From: Salvelinus alpinus | Taxonomy: Eukaryota; Chordata; Actinopteri; Salmoniformes; Salmonidae | Direction: 5' to 3' | Assembly: GCF_045679555.1 (NCBI RefSeq) | Contig: NC_092100.1 | Coordinates: 35,612,106 to 35,676,105, forward strand | DNA length: 64,000 nt | In this document: positions 62,904 to 64,000 of the stretch, one piece after another | Position numbering within the stretch: the stretch's first letter is position 1 | Layout of the letters: each line of letters starts with the position of its first letter | Made by a program: the position numbers and the translations under genes | Notes under the pieces: model-generated | Told to the model about the DNA's origin: nothing | Databases searched by the model: none | What the model saw: the letters and a program-made list of their open reading frames with translations, nothing else

Positions 62904-64000
62904 ATCACATTTACATAAGTATTCAGACCCTTTACTCAGTACTTGTTGAAGCACCTAAGGGCAGCGATTACAGCATTGAGTCTTCAAGCTTGGCATACCT
63001 GTATTTGGGTTACTCCCATTCTTCTCTGCAGATCCTCTCAAGCTCTGTCAGCTTGGATGGAGAGCGTAGCTGCACAGCTATTTTCAGGTCTCCCCAGAGA
63101 TGTTCAATCGGGTTCAACCCTGGGCTCTGGCTGGGCCACTCAAGGACATTCAGAAACTTGTCACGAAGCCACTCCTGCATTGTCTTGGCTGTGTGCTTAG
63201 GCTCGTTGTCCTGTTGGAAGGTGAACCTTCGCCCCAGTCTGAGGTCCTGAGCGCTCTGGAGCAGGTTTTCATCAAGGATCTCTCTGCACTTTGCTCCGTT
63301 AATCTTTTCCTCAAACCTGACTAGTCTTCAAGTCCCTGCTGCTGAAAGACATTGCCACAGCATGATGCTGCCACCACCATGCTTCACCATATGGATGGTA
63401 TTGGCCAGGTGATGAGCAGTGCCTGGTTTTCTCCAGATGTGATTCTTGGCATTCAGGCCAAAAAGTTAAATCTTGGTTTCATCAGACCAGAGAATCTTTT
63501 TTCTCATGTGCTGAGAGTCCTTTAGGTGCCTTTTGGCAAACTCCAAGCCGGAAGTCCATCTGGAAGGTTCTCCCATCTCCACAGAGGAACTCTGCAGCTC
63601 TGTCAGAATGACCATCAGGTTCTTGGTCACCTTCCTGACCAAGGCCCTTCTCCCCCGATTACTCATTTTGGTCAGGTGGCCAGCTCTAGGAAGAGTCTTG
63701 ATGATTCCAAACTTCTTCCATTTAAGAATGATGGAGGCCACTTTGTTCTTGGGGACCTTCAATGCTGCAGACATTTTTTGGTACCCTTCCCCAGATCTGT
63801 GCCTCGACACAATCCTGTCTTGGAGCTCTACGGAAAATACCTTCGACCTCATGGCTTGGTTTTTGCTCTGACATGCACTGTCAACTGTGGGACCTTATAT
63901 AGACAGGTGTTTGCCTTTCCAAATCATGCCCAAGCAATTTAGTTTACCACATGTGGAGTTGTAGAAGTTGTAGAAACATCTTAAGGATTATCAATGGAAC
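62724..64000 (-). mobile_element. Tc1-like element (CAGTGCATTCGGAAAG family), runs off the window
   Basis: Worn terminus aatgccttcggaaagtattc, with tgacaaagcaaaaacaggtc behind it. The minus-strand transposase from 63852 has MRSKVFSVELQDRIVSRHRS, GEGYQKMSAALKVPKNKVAS, TELQSSSVEMGEPSR and KILWSDETKI. Further catalytic parts are frameshifted toward 62940. About 28 residues are missing between WTS and GLEFAKRH compared with the family. The other end lies beyond 64000. Confidence 0.85.

Overview
This window is repeat-rich nuclear DNA from a teleost, very probably a salmonid. Signs of this are many Tc1-like elements (including relatives of the salmonid family behind Sleeping Beauty), tRNA-derived SINEs of the HpaI and SmaI types, a LINE ending in the HpaI-type tail (RSg-1-like), BEL/Pao and DIRS remnants, and (CA)n tracts up to about 200 bp. 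There is no bacterial, plasmid or phage content. Identifications rest on reading the sequence; no database search was possible.

One protein-coding gene is clear: hepatocyte growth factor (hgf), plus strand, coding span 17963-45510. Eighteen coding exons with GT/AG borders and matching phases add up to 2142 nt (713 residues plus stop). Domain order is a short signal peptide, N (PAN/apple) domain, four kringles, an R|IVGG activation site and a serine-protease-like beta chain. The protease homology domain is catalytically dead: Gln516, Asn563 and Tyr657 stand where a protease has His, Asp and Ser. Introns 6 (7.1 kb), 9 (2.4 kb) and 10 (9.2 kb) are swollen by transposons; introns 8 and 12-17 stay compact.

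Upstream (1-17962): Tc1 ends, a SINE, an about 0.9-kb salmonid repeat (2925-3810), (CA)n tracts, a stack of Tc1 / LTR / LINE / Tc1 (6958-11281), and a second LINE (11990-16150) split by an element that is itself split by another. Three exon-like segments here (802-921 minus, 4621-4662 minus, 5371-5573 plus) have good splice borders but no recognised product.

Downstream (45511-64000): the hgf 3' UTR carries a partial copy of the gene's own last codons. Then come an inverted-repeat element, a LINE 5' fragment, a Tc1-like element with an uninterrupted 340-aa transposase (48843-50450), a 59-bp minisatellite of about 19 units with higher-order structure (51347-52470), a Tc1 relic split by a SINE, a candidate first exon (53980-54036), a Tc1-like relic broken by at least four insertions (54838-59627), a DIRS-like remnant (about 59890-61990) and a Tc1 copy running off the window.

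No new multi-gene system was found. The points most worth a check are the triple-substituted hgf beta chain with two extra cysteines, the dinucleotide tracts beside the exon 2 and exon 11 splice sites, the intact transposase, the coding-tail duplication, and the dated insertion layers.
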